Assembly: GCF_018437505.1 (NCBI RefSeq)
Contig: NZ_CP072467.1
Coordinates: 496,001-560,000 of the forward strand
Source: Spiractinospora alimapuensis
Lineage (GTDB): Bacteria; Actinomycetota; Actinomycetes; Streptosporangiales; Streptosporangiaceae
Length of the DNA stretch: 64,000 bases
Direction: 5' to 3'
Shown: piece by piece, positions 34,622 through 42,731 of the stretch
Layout of the letters: each line of letters begins with the position of its first letter
Position numbering within the stretch: position 1 is the first letter of the stretch
The notes under the pieces: model-generated
Told to the model about the DNA's origin: nothing
The model's input: the letters and a program-made list of their open reading frames with translations, nothing else
Database searches by the model: none
Translations under genes and position numbers: made by a program

Positions 34622-35071
34622 CTACTGGACGTCGAACTCGTTGCCCTCCGGGTCGCGCATGGAGACGAAGCGGCTGCCGTGTTCCTCGACGGTCCGTACC
34701 TCCGTCGCCCCGAGGGCGACCAGACGCGCGACCTCTTCCGAGCGACGCTCTGGTCCCACCCGCATATCGAGGTGCATCCGGTTCTTGACCGTCTTGGACT
34801 CGGGGACGTGCTGGAACAGGATCCGTCGCCCCAGTCCCGCGCCCGTGCTCGGCTCCACGGGGTCGTCGGGATGGCGGATCGCGGACAGCAGCCTCCAGGC
34901 CTTGCGGCCGTCCACGACCGTGTAGTCGTCCTCCCCCGCCGCCCCGATGTCGAGCATCCGCTGCACGAGGTCGCTGTTGTCCTCCATCACGTACCCCAGC
35001 GTCGACGCCCAGAAGCGCGCGAGCGCGATGGGCTCCCCACTGTCGACCACGATCTGGAACTCGTGTGCCAC
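34622..35071 (-). CDS. VOC family (glyoxalase-like) protein
   Basis: 149 residues from GTG 35071, behind GGGGGAG. One VOC pair: FQIVVDSGEPIALARFWAST and NRMHLDMRVG, ending in RDPEGNEFDVQ (metal-ligand Glu). Glyoxalase-like enzymes of this single-domain kind often act on small or halogenated molecules or bind antibiotics. Divergent from a CGNR regulator across about 65 bases, so it may be its target. Confidence 0.88.
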   Translation of the reverse strand: MAHEFQIVVDSGEPIALARFWASTLGYVMEDNSDLVQRMLDIGAAGEDDYTVVDGRKAWRLLSAIRHPDDPVEPSTGAGLGRRILFQHVPESKTVKNRMHLDMRVGPERRSEEVARLVALGATEVRTVEEHGSRFVSMRDPEGNEFDVQ

Positions 35072-35124
35072 GCGAATCTCCCCCTCGATATCGGACCGGT
35101 TGGACCCGATCACGTGATTCCAGT

Positions 35125-35130
35125 TATAGT
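35125..35130 (+). promoter_or_regulatory. Leaderless -10 hexamer (TATAGT) of CGNR gene
   Basis: TATAGT sits exactly 12 to 7 bases before ATG 35137 with no ribosome site, indicating a leaderless message. A GGTTAC sequence lies just after it. Confidence 0.7.
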
Positions 35131-35136
35131 GGTTAC

Positions 35137-35739
35137 ATGATCGACGACGCAACCGGCATCGTGATGCGGCCACCCGACGGAGCCGTGTACCGGTTCGATC
35201 CAGGGGCGCTGAGTCTCGAACTGCTCACCACGGGAGGGCCGGACGAGCTCTCGGTGTTCGAGACCCTGCACGCCCCGGAGGACTGGCTGCGCTGGCTGTC
35301 GGTCTGTCGGCTCCGGCTCCGTGACGACGAGGTGGACATCAGCGCCACCGACATCTCCGCGATTCGCGGTGTTCGTGACGCCGTGCTGCGGCTGGCGCGC
35401 GCCTCGACGCGCGGAGCCGCGCTTTCCGAGCCCGACCTCGACACCCTGAACCTGGCGGCCGCTCACTCTCCGATGATTCCCACCCTCGCCCGTGACGGCA
35501 CACAGCGATGGCGCACACCGGTGTCGAGCGCCCAGGCACTGTCCACCGTCGCGCGGGACGCCGTGACGCTGATGAGCGGGCCTTACGCGGAACGCATCCG
35601 CGAGTGCGCCGCCACGGACTGCGCCCTGGTCTTCGTCGACACCTCACGCCCGGGCAAACGCCGGTGGTGCTCGATGGAACGGTGCGGAAACCGCAGCAAG
35701 ATCCGCGCGCTACGCGCCCGACGAACGGAGACACCGTGA
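35137..35739 (+). CDS. CGNR zinc finger (ABATE) transcriptional regulator
   Basis: 200 residues. ABATE-type N-terminal domain (ISAIRGVRDAVLRLARAS) and zinc finger at the C-terminus: IRECAATDCALVFVDTSRPG, then RRWCSMERCGNRSKIRALR with the canonical CGNR. Overlaps the next gene by one base, so it is in one operon with an SRPBCC protein. Divergent VOC gene upstream. A paralogue of the CGAR-type regulator at 19331. Confidence 0.92.
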   Translation: MIDDATGIVMRPPDGAVYRFDPGALSLELLTTGGPDELSVFETLHAPEDWLRWLSVCRLRLRDDEVDISATDISAIRGVRDAVLRLARASTRGAALSEPDLDTLNLAAAHSPMIPTLARDGTQRWRTPVSSAQALSTVARDAVTLMSGPYAERIRECAATDCALVFVDTSRPGKRRWCSMERCGNRSKIRALRARRTETP

Positions 35740-36158
35740 TGAACACACCAGTGGGGCTTACCCACGGAGCCGGGTTCGAGATCGGCGTGTCGCGGACATT
35801 CACGCTGCCCGCGGATGTCGTGTGGCGGTTCGTCACGAGCTCGGAAGGGCTCGCCCTGTGGCTCGGTGACGTACGTGAGATCGAGCCACGACGGGGCGCC
35901 CCCTACCGGACGGCCCAGGGGGTCACCGGGGAGCTCCGGGGATACGAGGAGGGTCGCCGCGTCCGGTTGACCCACCACCCCGAGGACGGCCGGGAGACCA
36001 CCGTGCAGCTCACCGTCACCGAGCGGAACGGTCGGGCCGTGCTCGGGTTCCACCAGGAACGGTTGGGCTCGGCCGAGGAGCGCGCGCACCAACGGGACCA
36101 CTGGCGGTCGGTCATGGCGGACATCGTCGCCGCGCTGGAGCCGAGGGCCTCCGCCTGA
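35739..36158 (+). CDS. SRPBCC domain (AHSA1-like) protein
   Basis: 139 residues from ATG 35739 (TGATG junction with the CGNR gene). Helix-grip signature FTLPADVVWRFVTSSEGLAL, then a beta-rich middle and the terminal helix HWRSVMADIVAALE. AHSA1 relatives bind hydrophobic ligands or act as activators; here it is the partner of a regulator, so a ligand-binding role for it is plausible but unproven. Confidence 0.88.
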   Translation: MNTPVGLTHGAGFEIGVSRTFTLPADVVWRFVTSSEGLALWLGDVREIEPRRGAPYRTAQGVTGELRGYEEGRRVRLTHHPEDGRETTVQLTVTERNGRAVLGFHQERLGSAEERAHQRDHWRSVMADIVAALEPRASA

Positions 36159-36201
36159 GCGCCGGGTTGCCTTCCTCGACTCCTGCTGTCACGGTTGGGT
36201 C

Positions 36202-36720
36202 ATGACACCGTCACCGCCCGCTGGCGCGAGCCCGGAGTGGGAAACGCGCGTCGCGGCCGTCTGGGCGAGCGCGGACGACACCGACGCCGCGACGCTGCGG
36301 GAGCGGATCCAGGGTCTCGCCGCCGAGCTTCCCGAGGGCTCGGCGATCGCCGACTTCGAGCGCGGCAGTGTCGCCGACACCACGGGCGACCCGGAGCGGG
36401 CGGCACGCTTCTACCGGCAGGCACTCGCCGCGGGGCTCACCGGGGTCCGTCGGCGCCGTGCCACGATCCAGCTCACCAGCACGCTGCGCAACCTGGGACG
36501 CTACACGGAAGCCCTCGAACTCCTTGAGGGCGAACAGGGGCGTGAGAGCGACGAGCTGGACGACGCGGTGGCGGCGTTTCTCGCGCTCGTCCTCGTCGAC
36601 CTCGGCCGCGAGGGTGAGGCCACGGGGATCGCGCTCACCGCTCTCGCTCGGCACCTTCCCCGCTACACGCGTTCGGTCACGGCATACGCCACCGCGCTCC
36701 GACCCGCCGACATCTCCTGA
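36202..36720 (+). CDS. Tetratricopeptide repeat protein, small
   Basis: 172 residues, mostly helical. TPR-like units: GDPERAARFYRQALAAGL and NLGRYTEALELLEGEQ, followed by AVAAFLALVLVDLGREGEAT. Likely an adaptor or an anti-sigma-like helper with no catalytic residues. Related proteins (about 170 residues, TPR) are common in actinomycetes. Convergent with the LysE-type gene across 6 bases. Confidence 0.8.
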   Translation: MTPSPPAGASPEWETRVAAVWASADDTDAATLRERIQGLAAELPEGSAIADFERGSVADTTGDPERAARFYRQALAAGLTGVRRRRATIQLTSTLRNLGRYTEALELLEGEQGRESDELDDAVAAFLALVLVDLGREGEATGIALTALARHLPRYTRSVTAYATALRPADIS

Positions 36721-36726
36721 CCGCCG

Positions 36727-37371
36727 TCAGGCCGCTGTCGTGACCACCCGCACGCCCAGGCCGATGAGGACGGTGCCGGAGACCGCCTCCATCCACCGCC
36801 GTACGGCCGCGCGGGCCATCCACTCTCGGATCCGCGCCACCAGCCACACCACGGCGAGGAACCACACGAGGTCCACCACGGTCCAGATGACGGCCAACAG
36901 CAGCAGCATCGGCAGGGCGGGGGCGTCGGCGGGGACGAACTGGGGCAGGAACGAGACCGCGAATACCGCCGCCTTGGGATTGGCGATGATGGCGGCGAGG
37001 CCGATCCGGTAGGAGGACCACCACGAGGCGGTCGCCGCGGTGTCCTCGGGCTCGTGCGCCCGTCCCGAGCGGCGACTGCGCCACGCGGCGCGCAGCGACT
37101 GCAGGCCCAGGCCGATCAGCACCGTGGCGCCGACGTAGCGCATCACCTCGTAGGCGACGGGCGACGCGGCCACCAGCGCCGACAGACCGAGCGCCGCGCC
37201 CACCCCCCAGAACAGGACGCCCGTCTCGTTTCCGAGCACGGTCGCGATCGCGGACCGGCGACCGGCCCGGATCGTCTGGCGCAGGATCACCGCCGCGCTG
37301 GGGCCCGGACTGATGGCCAGAAGCGCGCACGCGGCCGCGAACGAGGCGAGGAGCGGGAGCATGGATCCCAT
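36727..37371 (-). CDS. LysE/RhtB family amino acid exporter
   Basis: 214 residues, six membrane segments. The family start SFAAACALLAISPGPSAAVI at about 9-28 and NPKAAVFAVSFLPQFV near 122 are LysE signatures. Exports amino acids or related compounds. ATG 37371; ATG 37362 three codons later is the only other choice. Divergent from a GNAT gene. Confidence 0.92.
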   Translation of the reverse strand: MGSMLPLLASFAAACALLAISPGPSAAVILRQTIRAGRRSAIATVLGNETGVLFWGVGAALGLSALVAASPVAYEVMRYVGATVLIGLGLQSLRAAWRSRRSGRAHEPEDTAATASWWSSYRIGLAAIIANPKAAVFAVSFLPQFVPADAPALPMLLLLAVIWTVVDLVWFLAVVWLVARIREWMARAAVRRWMEAVSGTVLIGLGVRVVTTAA

Positions 37372-37424
37372 GGTGCGCCCCCGGGCCGTACGCGGCAATC
37401 GGATGTGATGGGACACTCACTTCC

Positions 37425-37847
37425 GTGGACTTCGAGATCAGTACCGACGGCGCGCGCGTCGACCGTGACTGGCTGTGGGAGACGTTGGTGGCCAACGCCT
37501 ACTGGAGCAAGTGGCGCACCCGGAGCATGTTCGACGACCAACTCGACCGGGCCTGGCGAGTCGTCGGCGCCTACGACGCCTCCGGGCGGATGGTGGGGTT
37601 CGCGCGCGCCGAGTCCGACGGTGTGTCCCAGGCCTATCTCGCCGACGTCTACGTGGACGCCGCCGCGCGGGGCAACGGACTCGGCCGGCAGCTGGTGCGC
37701 GTCATGATCGACGACGGGCCGGGGCGGGACTTTCGCTGGATGCTCCACACCGACGACGCCCACGGACTCTACGCCGAGTTCGGTTTCGCTCCCCCGGGCC
37801 CCGACTACTTGGAACGCCCTACGCGGCTCCCGAGGCAGCGTGACTGA
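37425..37847 (+). CDS. GNAT family N-acetyltransferase
   Basis: 140 residues from GTG 37425. Motif A YLADVYVDAAARGNGLGRQL near 70-90 contains the R/Q-x-x-G-x-G/A acetyl-CoA loop. HGLYAEFGF closes the fold. Of the yjdJ/ElaA small type acting on unidentified amines. The divergent LysE exporter may share its control. Confidence 0.88.
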   Translation: MDFEISTDGARVDRDWLWETLVANAYWSKWRTRSMFDDQLDRAWRVVGAYDASGRMVGFARAESDGVSQAYLADVYVDAAARGNGLGRQLVRVMIDDGPGRDFRWMLHTDDAHGLYAEFGFAPPGPDYLERPTRLPRQRD

Positions 37848-37976
37848 CGACGTGGCTCCCACGTCGCACTGGTTCGTGTCTTTGTGAACCACTGCGCCCA
37901 CAACCCGCGCAGCGGCCCCGGTAGCGGCGACGGCCGCTCCACCACCCCCACGCGGCCCCAACCCAGGCTCAACCAC

Positions 37977-38819
37977 CTAGTCCGGGCACTGTTCCCAGGT
38001 GTACTCCTCGTCGTCGGGGGCGGTCAGGCCTCGGTCGCGAAGGATGGTGAGAGGCGCGCGTGTCGTCGAGGAGCAGACCTGAGGGAACGGTTCGGGCAGG
38101 TCGTCGGTGTACTCCACCTGCAACACGTGGTCCCCGTACACCTCGGTGAACCGGTCGCACTCGTCGTGGGCCGCGCACTCCTCGACCACCGCGAACGTGA
38201 ACCCGATCTCGTCGCGGCCGGCGTCCCCGAGCTCGACGGTGTTCTTCTGCCCCACGGCGAGTCCGTGCTCGTTGGCCAGCTCCACGTAGGAGGTGGCCAG
38301 GTCCACGGCGCCTCGGGGGTCGACGCGCCCACGGGTGGTGTCGGTGAACCGGACGTAGGTGTCGAGGTTGTCGATCTCCACCGCGTCGAACCCGTCCTCG
38401 GCGCACCCGGTGATCACGGGGCCGACGACCTCGAGGATGCCCTCGCGCCGCGACGGGGTGGAGGGGTCGAGGACGTACTCCCCGGGCCAGTCCGGGTCGA
38501 CGACGGGATCGCCGTCGGAGTCGCGCAGCAGCAGCTCCGGACGGTCCAGCCAGCGCTCGGAGTCCTCGGGTTGTGTCTGGAAGCCGTTGACGTAACAGAC
38601 GGTGTAGGCGCCGTCCAACGGCGGTGCGGTGGAATCGCGCACCACGACGCTCACGGGCGTCGCGGGTTGATAGGCCGCGCCGAGCTGGTAGTCGAACCCA
38701 CCGGAGGTCGGGGGCGGCGCCACCTCCCGGCTCGAGGACGCACCGGACCCGAGGGGCGGTGCCTGGCACCCGGCCACGACGGCCAGGCTGATCACACACA
38801 GCCACGGAGACGCTCGCAC
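37977..38819 (-). CDS. GH114 endo-alpha-1,4-polygalactosaminidase-like lipoprotein
   Basis: 280 residues. Signal peptide with lipobox VVAGC at 14-18, so surface-anchored. The TIM-barrel signatures are FDYQLGAAYQP near 42, EIDNLDTYVRF (acidic catalytic residue), and LAVGQKNTVELG. This family cleaves polygalactosamine-type (Pel-like) exopolysaccharide. Possible role in clearing matrix or competitor biofilm; substrate not proven. GTG 38819 start. Confidence 0.88.
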   Translation of the reverse strand: MRASPWLCVISLAVVAGCQAPPLGSGASSSREVAPPPTSGGFDYQLGAAYQPATPVSVVVRDSTAPPLDGAYTVCYVNGFQTQPEDSERWLDRPELLLRDSDGDPVVDPDWPGEYVLDPSTPSRREGILEVVGPVITGCAEDGFDAVEIDNLDTYVRFTDTTRGRVDPRGAVDLATSYVELANEHGLAVGQKNTVELGDAGRDEIGFTFAVVEECAAHDECDRFTEVYGDHVLQVEYTDDLPEPFPQVCSSTTRAPLTILRDRGLTAPDDEEYTWEQCPD

Positions 38820-38894
38820 AAGAAGGTGCCTACCCAGGTGGGTCGCCCACGCCCGCGTCGGGCATCGTCCCGCGCCGAGCGGCCGGAGGAACGG

Positions 38895-38927
38895 CCGTCC
38901 CCAGCCTCCCGGAGAGACTGGGGACGG
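38895..38927 (-). terminator. Hairpin after the StyA-like gene
   Basis: Arms CCGTCCCCAG (38895-38904) and its complement (38918-38927) with a 13-base loop, 20 bases past the StyA-like stop on the minus strand. Confidence 0.78.
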
Positions 38928-38946
38928 GCCGCTGCCTCGTTCGGGC

Positions 38947-40164
38947 CTACCTCTGGTGCCGCTCGATCAACGAACGGGTCCTCGTCTCCTCGGTGAACCA
39001 CGGCGCCAGGGCGGGGGGATCGCCCATGCCGTTGACGAGGTAGTCGGCGAGTTCCTGACTGTGGGTGGCGGCCACGAACAGCTCGATGACGTAGGGCGGG
39101 GGGTAGTGCATTCGTTGGGCGACGAGCCCGGTGAAGTGCTGCGCGTAGTCCATGAACCGTTCGAAGGTGCGCGTCATGAACTCGGCGTCGAACGGGGCGT
39201 CCTCGTGGTCAAGGATGGCCCGCAGGTAGATCTCGGCCGCCATGCTGGCGTTGTTGGCGTCCTGCTGCAGCGCGGGAGAGGTCACCGCGACCGTGTCGCC
39301 CATGCCCATGACGAGTCCCCCGCTGGGCATGTGCGCGATGGGTTCCCGCACCAGCGGGTTCGCCCGGTCCATCGCCACGGCGCCGTCATCGGCGAGCGTG
39401 GTCTTGCTGAAGGCGGTGTACTGGTGCGGGATGAACTCACGCATCACCTCGAGCATGAGCGCGTAGTGCTGGTCGGGGGTTGTCCGCCTGGGCCAGCGGG
39501 CGAGCGGACCGTCGGCGGGACCGGTGATATGGACCAGGCGGCAGGGTCCGTTGACCGACAGCGCGGGCCAGGAGATCAGGTGTCCCAAGCCCGGGACCAG
39601 GTCGATTCCGACCCCGTCACTGTCGGGGTGGCCGTCGATCTCCTCGACGTAGGCGATCGCGGTGGCGACCGGCGGCATTCTCGCCAGGCCACGTCCGGTG
39701 TCGATGGAGAAGATGTCCGCGAGACCACTGTGGCCGCTGGCGATGATGGTCAGGTCGAACATCTGGGAGAGCGAGTCGAGGTCCGACCCCGTCACGCCGT
39801 GGATGAGGACCTTGCCGCCCTTGTGTTCCAGCAGGTCGAGCCAGGCGGACATCTTCACGCGTTCGTCTATCGACTGGGCCGGGCGCGTGAGCTTTCCGGT
39901 CCAGTCAAAGTGCGGCATCTCCCCACTGGAGGTGAACCGATAGTCGACGATCGGCTTGGCCTCGTCGTCCCAGAGATTGAGCCCGTACTCCCCCTCCGCG
40001 TGGCGCCGCTGATCGAAGAGAATCTGCGCCGAAACAGCCCCACCGTCATACAGTTCGTCGGGATCTCGCGCCGTCATGAGCGTCACATCGTAGTCATGTG
40101 CGACAAGGGACAGGGCGAGCTGTAAGCCGGACTGGCCGCCCCCAACGATCAAGATTCGTCGCAT
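38947..40164 (-). CDS. Styrene/indole monooxygenase StyA-like FAD protein
   Basis: 405 residues. FAD-binding ILIVGGGQSGLQLALSL at the start, then the StyA-type sequence pattern (FDWTGKLTRPAQSIDERVKM, SGHSGLADIF, GHLISWPALSVNGP). StyA uses FADH2 delivered by a separate reductase, StyB, which is missing here, so it depends on another flavin reductase or has a new role. ATG 40164 follows AAGGGG. A palindrome 36-47 bases upstream may be its operator. Ends in a terminator hairpin. Confidence 0.85.
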   Translation of the reverse strand: MRRILIVGGGQSGLQLALSLVAHDYDVTLMTARDPDELYDGGAVSAQILFDQRRHAEGEYGLNLWDDEAKPIVDYRFTSSGEMPHFDWTGKLTRPAQSIDERVKMSAWLDLLEHKGGKVLIHGVTGSDLDSLSQMFDLTIIASGHSGLADIFSIDTGRGLARMPPVATAIAYVEEIDGHPDSDGVGIDLVPGLGHLISWPALSVNGPCRLVHITGPADGPLARWPRRTTPDQHYALMLEVMREFIPHQYTAFSKTTLADDGAVAMDRANPLVREPIAHMPSGGLVMGMGDTVAVTSPALQQDANNASMAAEIYLRAILDHEDAPFDAEFMTRTFERFMDYAQHFTGLVAQRMHYPPPYVIELFVAATHSQELADYLVNGMGDPPALAPWFTEETRTRSLIERHQR

Positions 40165-40199
40165 TTTCCCCTTATTCGTTGACGCATCGGTCGGATTGT

Positions 40200-40211
40200 C
40201 TTACCGGTAAG
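40200..40211. promoter_or_regulatory. 12-base palindrome upstream of StyA-like gene
   Basis: CTTACCGGTAAG is a perfect palindrome 36-47 bases before the StyA-like start; candidate operator. The core GGTAA also appears in the CGNR region near 19280. Confidence 0.5.
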
Positions 40212-40342
40212 TCATACCGTAGATCAGTTCCCCTTTCGAGTCCTCGATCCGACCGAGGGGGCGGATCCACGCCTGGGCTTCGGGCACTCGGATGGCCCAG
40301 GAATGGGCGAGCCGCATCCATGGCGCTCGGCCTGAACGACGG

Positions 40343-40786
40343 TCAGGAGTCCAGGTCCTGAATGAAGTGGAACGCGCGAATGGCCATCCCGTGGGAGAGG
40401 TAGAAGCGGTGCGCGCCGTGGCGCTGCGTTCCCGAGTCGAGGTGGAACTGGGTACACCCGACGGCACGCGCCTCGGCGCGGAGCCAGTCCAACAAGGCGC
40501 GTCCTTGTCCGGTCCCGCGGACGTCGGGATGGGTGACGAGGTCGTCCACGTACATGAAGCGGCCCCAGAGACTGTGGATGATCCGGAACCCCGCCACGGC
40601 CACCGCGTCGTCCGAGACGCGCTCGTCGAAGGAACCCACCAGGTGGTAGCCGCCGGGACGGAGCTTCTCGTCGACCAACGTGACGAACGCGTCCACGTCG
40701 GTCAGTTCTGGCCGGAGTTCACGAATGGCGCGATGTGCCCGGTGGGTCTCGCCGACAGGGATCTCGGAGATTCTCGAATCAGCCAT
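40343..40786 (-). CDS. GNAT family N-acetyltransferase
   Basis: 147 residues. Motif A DDLVTHPDVRGTGQGRALL near 78-96 with the R-G-T-G-Q-G loop, then the conserved LDSGTQRHGAHRFYLSHGM ending. The family includes yjdJ-like enzymes of unknown amine substrate. TAGGCT lies 12 to 7 bases before ATG 40786, so leaderless. It shares 75 bases of promoter with the VOC gene at 40862. Confidence 0.92.
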   Translation of the reverse strand: MADSRISEIPVGETHRAHRAIRELRPELTDVDAFVTLVDEKLRPGGYHLVGSFDERVSDDAVAVAGFRIIHSLWGRFMYVDDLVTHPDVRGTGQGRALLDWLRAEARAVGCTQFHLDSGTQRHGAHRFYLSHGMAIRAFHFIQDLDS

Positions 40787-40792
40787 GTGGGG

Positions 40793-40855
40793 AGCCTACG
40801 GTGGCGGGGAGTTCGATCCCCGGAGGGCGGGGTGGGGTCCGCCGAGCTCTATGGT
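40793..40855. promoter_or_regulatory. Divergent leaderless promoters
   Basis: Minus-strand TAGGCT (40793-40798) is 7-12 bases before ATG 40786, and plus-strand TATGGT (40850-40855) is 7-12 bases before ATG 40862. Both place the transcript start on the start codon itself. Only 75 bases separate the two genes. Confidence 0.65.
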
Positions 40856-40861
40856 GATGCC

Positions 40862-41338
40862 ATGACACCGCACGAGCCCCCCACCAATCCGGTCGCACAA
40901 CTTCGCCTCGTGGTGGAGACCGAGGATTTCGACGCCGCTCTGGCGTTCTACCGTGACGCCCTCGGTCTCGCGGAGAAGGCCGCGTTCCAGAACGAGGGGG
41001 ACGCCCGGGTCAGCATTCTGGACGCCGGACACGCCACGCTGGAGCTCGTCAACCCGGCGCAACGGGCGTTCATCGACCAGGTGGAGGTGGGGCGCCCGGC
41101 CAGCCCGACGATTCGGGTCGCGTTCCAGGTCCCGGACGCGGAAACCGCGACACGTACGCTGGTCGAGGCCGGCGCCGATCTGGTCGCGCCGCCCACCGTC
41201 ACGCCGTGGCGGTCGCGTAACGCCCGCCTGAACGCCCCGGCCGGACTTCAGCTCACCCTGTTCGAGGAGCTGGAGACCGAGGAGGAGCGGATCCAACGCA
41301 TGGGGTTCGGGACGACGGAGGACCGAACGAACGGGTGA
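40862..41338 (+). CDS. VOC family (glyoxalase/bleomycin-resistance-like) protein
   Basis: 158 residues. First half LRLVVETEDFDAALAFYRDA with the fold's first strand, second half with LNAPAGLQLTLFEE, the typical final Glu. Cupin-like barrel dimer in the family. Leaderless start supported by TATGGT. Substrate unknown; some relatives bind drugs. Confidence 0.9.
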   Translation: MTPHEPPTNPVAQLRLVVETEDFDAALAFYRDALGLAEKAAFQNEGDARVSILDAGHATLELVNPAQRAFIDQVEVGRPASPTIRVAFQVPDAETATRTLVEAGADLVAPPTVTPWRSRNARLNAPAGLQLTLFEELETEEERIQRMGFGTTEDRTNG

Positions 41339-41361
41339 CCCCGACGTGGCGCGCCGTCGCG

Positions 41362-42666
41362 TCACCCTTCGTCGACGACGCGTTTCGTCTCCCCCTGCTT
41401 GCTGATCGTGAACGTGTCAACCGGGTCGCCGGCGCCGGTCGTGGCCGTGAACTCCAGCTCGTCGCCGTCGACGGCGACCGCCTGGAACGTCTGCGCGTCG
41501 GTCCGCTGGCCGCGGACCTCGGCGGCGTTGGCCTCCCACAGGTCCGGGCCCGCCTCGTACATCTTGGGTCCGGTGACGGCGACCACGTAGACGGGGCCGG
41601 TCTGGGTGTCGTCCTCGTCGGTTCGGTGGTCGGTGAGGTTGCCCCGGCCGTAGGAGTGGTCGTGGCCCTGCAGGACCAGGTCCACGTCGTTGTCCTCCAG
41701 CGTGTCCAACCACGCGGACCGCAGGGCCTCGTTGTCCCGGTCGGGCCGGTTGGGGAACAGGGGGTGGTGGAAGGTCACCACCGCCCAGTCGTGGGGATTG
41801 TCCTCCAGGACGGAGTCCAACCAGAGTGCCTGGGTGTCCAGCCACTCTTCGGTCTCGTCGTCTGCGGGGGCCTCCCGGTAGTTGGAGTTGAGCGTAACGA
41901 ACCGGACTCCCTGGTAGTCGGTGTAGGACACCGTCTCGGCCAGGTCAGCGCCCGCGTCGGGGCCGTTGCCCGCGGCGGGGAACTGGGCGGGCCAGAACTC
42001 GCTCAGGCCGTCGTCGTACTCGTGGTTGCCCACCGCGGGTAGCTGGTTGCGTCCCGCCAGGACGTCCGCCCCGTAGGCGTCGTACCACTCCTGCCACTGG
42101 CGGGCGTCGCGTGCCTCGTCGATCAGGTCACCACTGTGGACGATGAGGTCGGCGTCGGGGTGGGCCTCGAGTCCGGCCTGGATGACGGGTGCCGCCCCGT
42201 CGGGGATGTCGGTCTGCACGTCGCCGAAGTACAGGAAGGTGAATGGTTCCGGGGCGCTGGCGGCCGTGGTGAAGGACCGCCATTCGTCGAATCCGTCCTC
42301 CCCGGACTCGACACGGTACCTGTACTGGGTGTCGGCCTCGAGGTCGGTGACGGTCGCCCGCACCCGCTCCGGACCTTCGCTCTCTTCCTTGGCGCTCGTC
42401 CCCTCCACACGGGTCACCTGGTCCGGGGCGTCGCGAGGGGTGATCTCCAGCGTCGCGGCGGACGACGCGGTGGTCCCCCAGCTCACGGTCTGTGATGTCG
42501 CGGGGTCGGCGGTGGGCGTCAGGATGACGTCCGGCCCTGACGACTCCGGGCCCCTGGGACCACACGCGGTGGAGCAGACGAGGGCCAGCGCCACGAGGAG
42601 GTGTCCCCTCCTCGTCCGCGCCCCGCCCACCCGAACCGCGCCGGGGGCTGTGCTGTGCCGAACCAT
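41362..42666 (-). CDS. Purple-acid-phosphatase-like metallophosphoesterase lipoprotein
   Basis: 434 residues. Lipobox at about 32-35 (CSTAC), then an N-terminal FN3-like domain (ATSQTVSWGTTASSAATLEI) as in purple acid phosphatases, and the metallophosphoesterase core: YFGDVQTD, HSGDLID, VGNHEYDD, TFHHPLFP, LQGHDHSYGRG. Secreted phosphomonoesterase or diesterase. ATG 42666 follows GGAGG. Lies next to a homologous gene of the same length and order, so the two arose by duplication. Confidence 0.92.
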   Translation of the reverse strand: MVRHSTAPGAVRVGGARTRRGHLLVALALVCSTACGPRGPESSGPDVILTPTADPATSQTVSWGTTASSAATLEITPRDAPDQVTRVEGTSAKEESEGPERVRATVTDLEADTQYRYRVESGEDGFDEWRSFTTAASAPEPFTFLYFGDVQTDIPDGAAPVIQAGLEAHPDADLIVHSGDLIDEARDARQWQEWYDAYGADVLAGRNQLPAVGNHEYDDGLSEFWPAQFPAAGNGPDAGADLAETVSYTDYQGVRFVTLNSNYREAPADDETEEWLDTQALWLDSVLEDNPHDWAVVTFHHPLFPNRPDRDNEALRSAWLDTLEDNDVDLVLQGHDHSYGRGNLTDHRTDEDDTQTGPVYVVAVTGPKMYEAGPDLWEANAAEVRGQRTDAQTFQAVAVDGDELEFTATTGAGDPVDTFTISKQGETKRVVDEG

Positions 42667-42731
42667 CGGTGCTCGCCTCCAACGACGTGAGCGAGATCCC
42701 GGCCGGACGCTCCCGCCGGGGTGACTCCCTT

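Noticed and set aside
38956-40125. Long plus-strand frame opposite the StyA-like gene
   Set aside because: The minus strand carries FAD motifs and a ribosome site; the plus frame has none.
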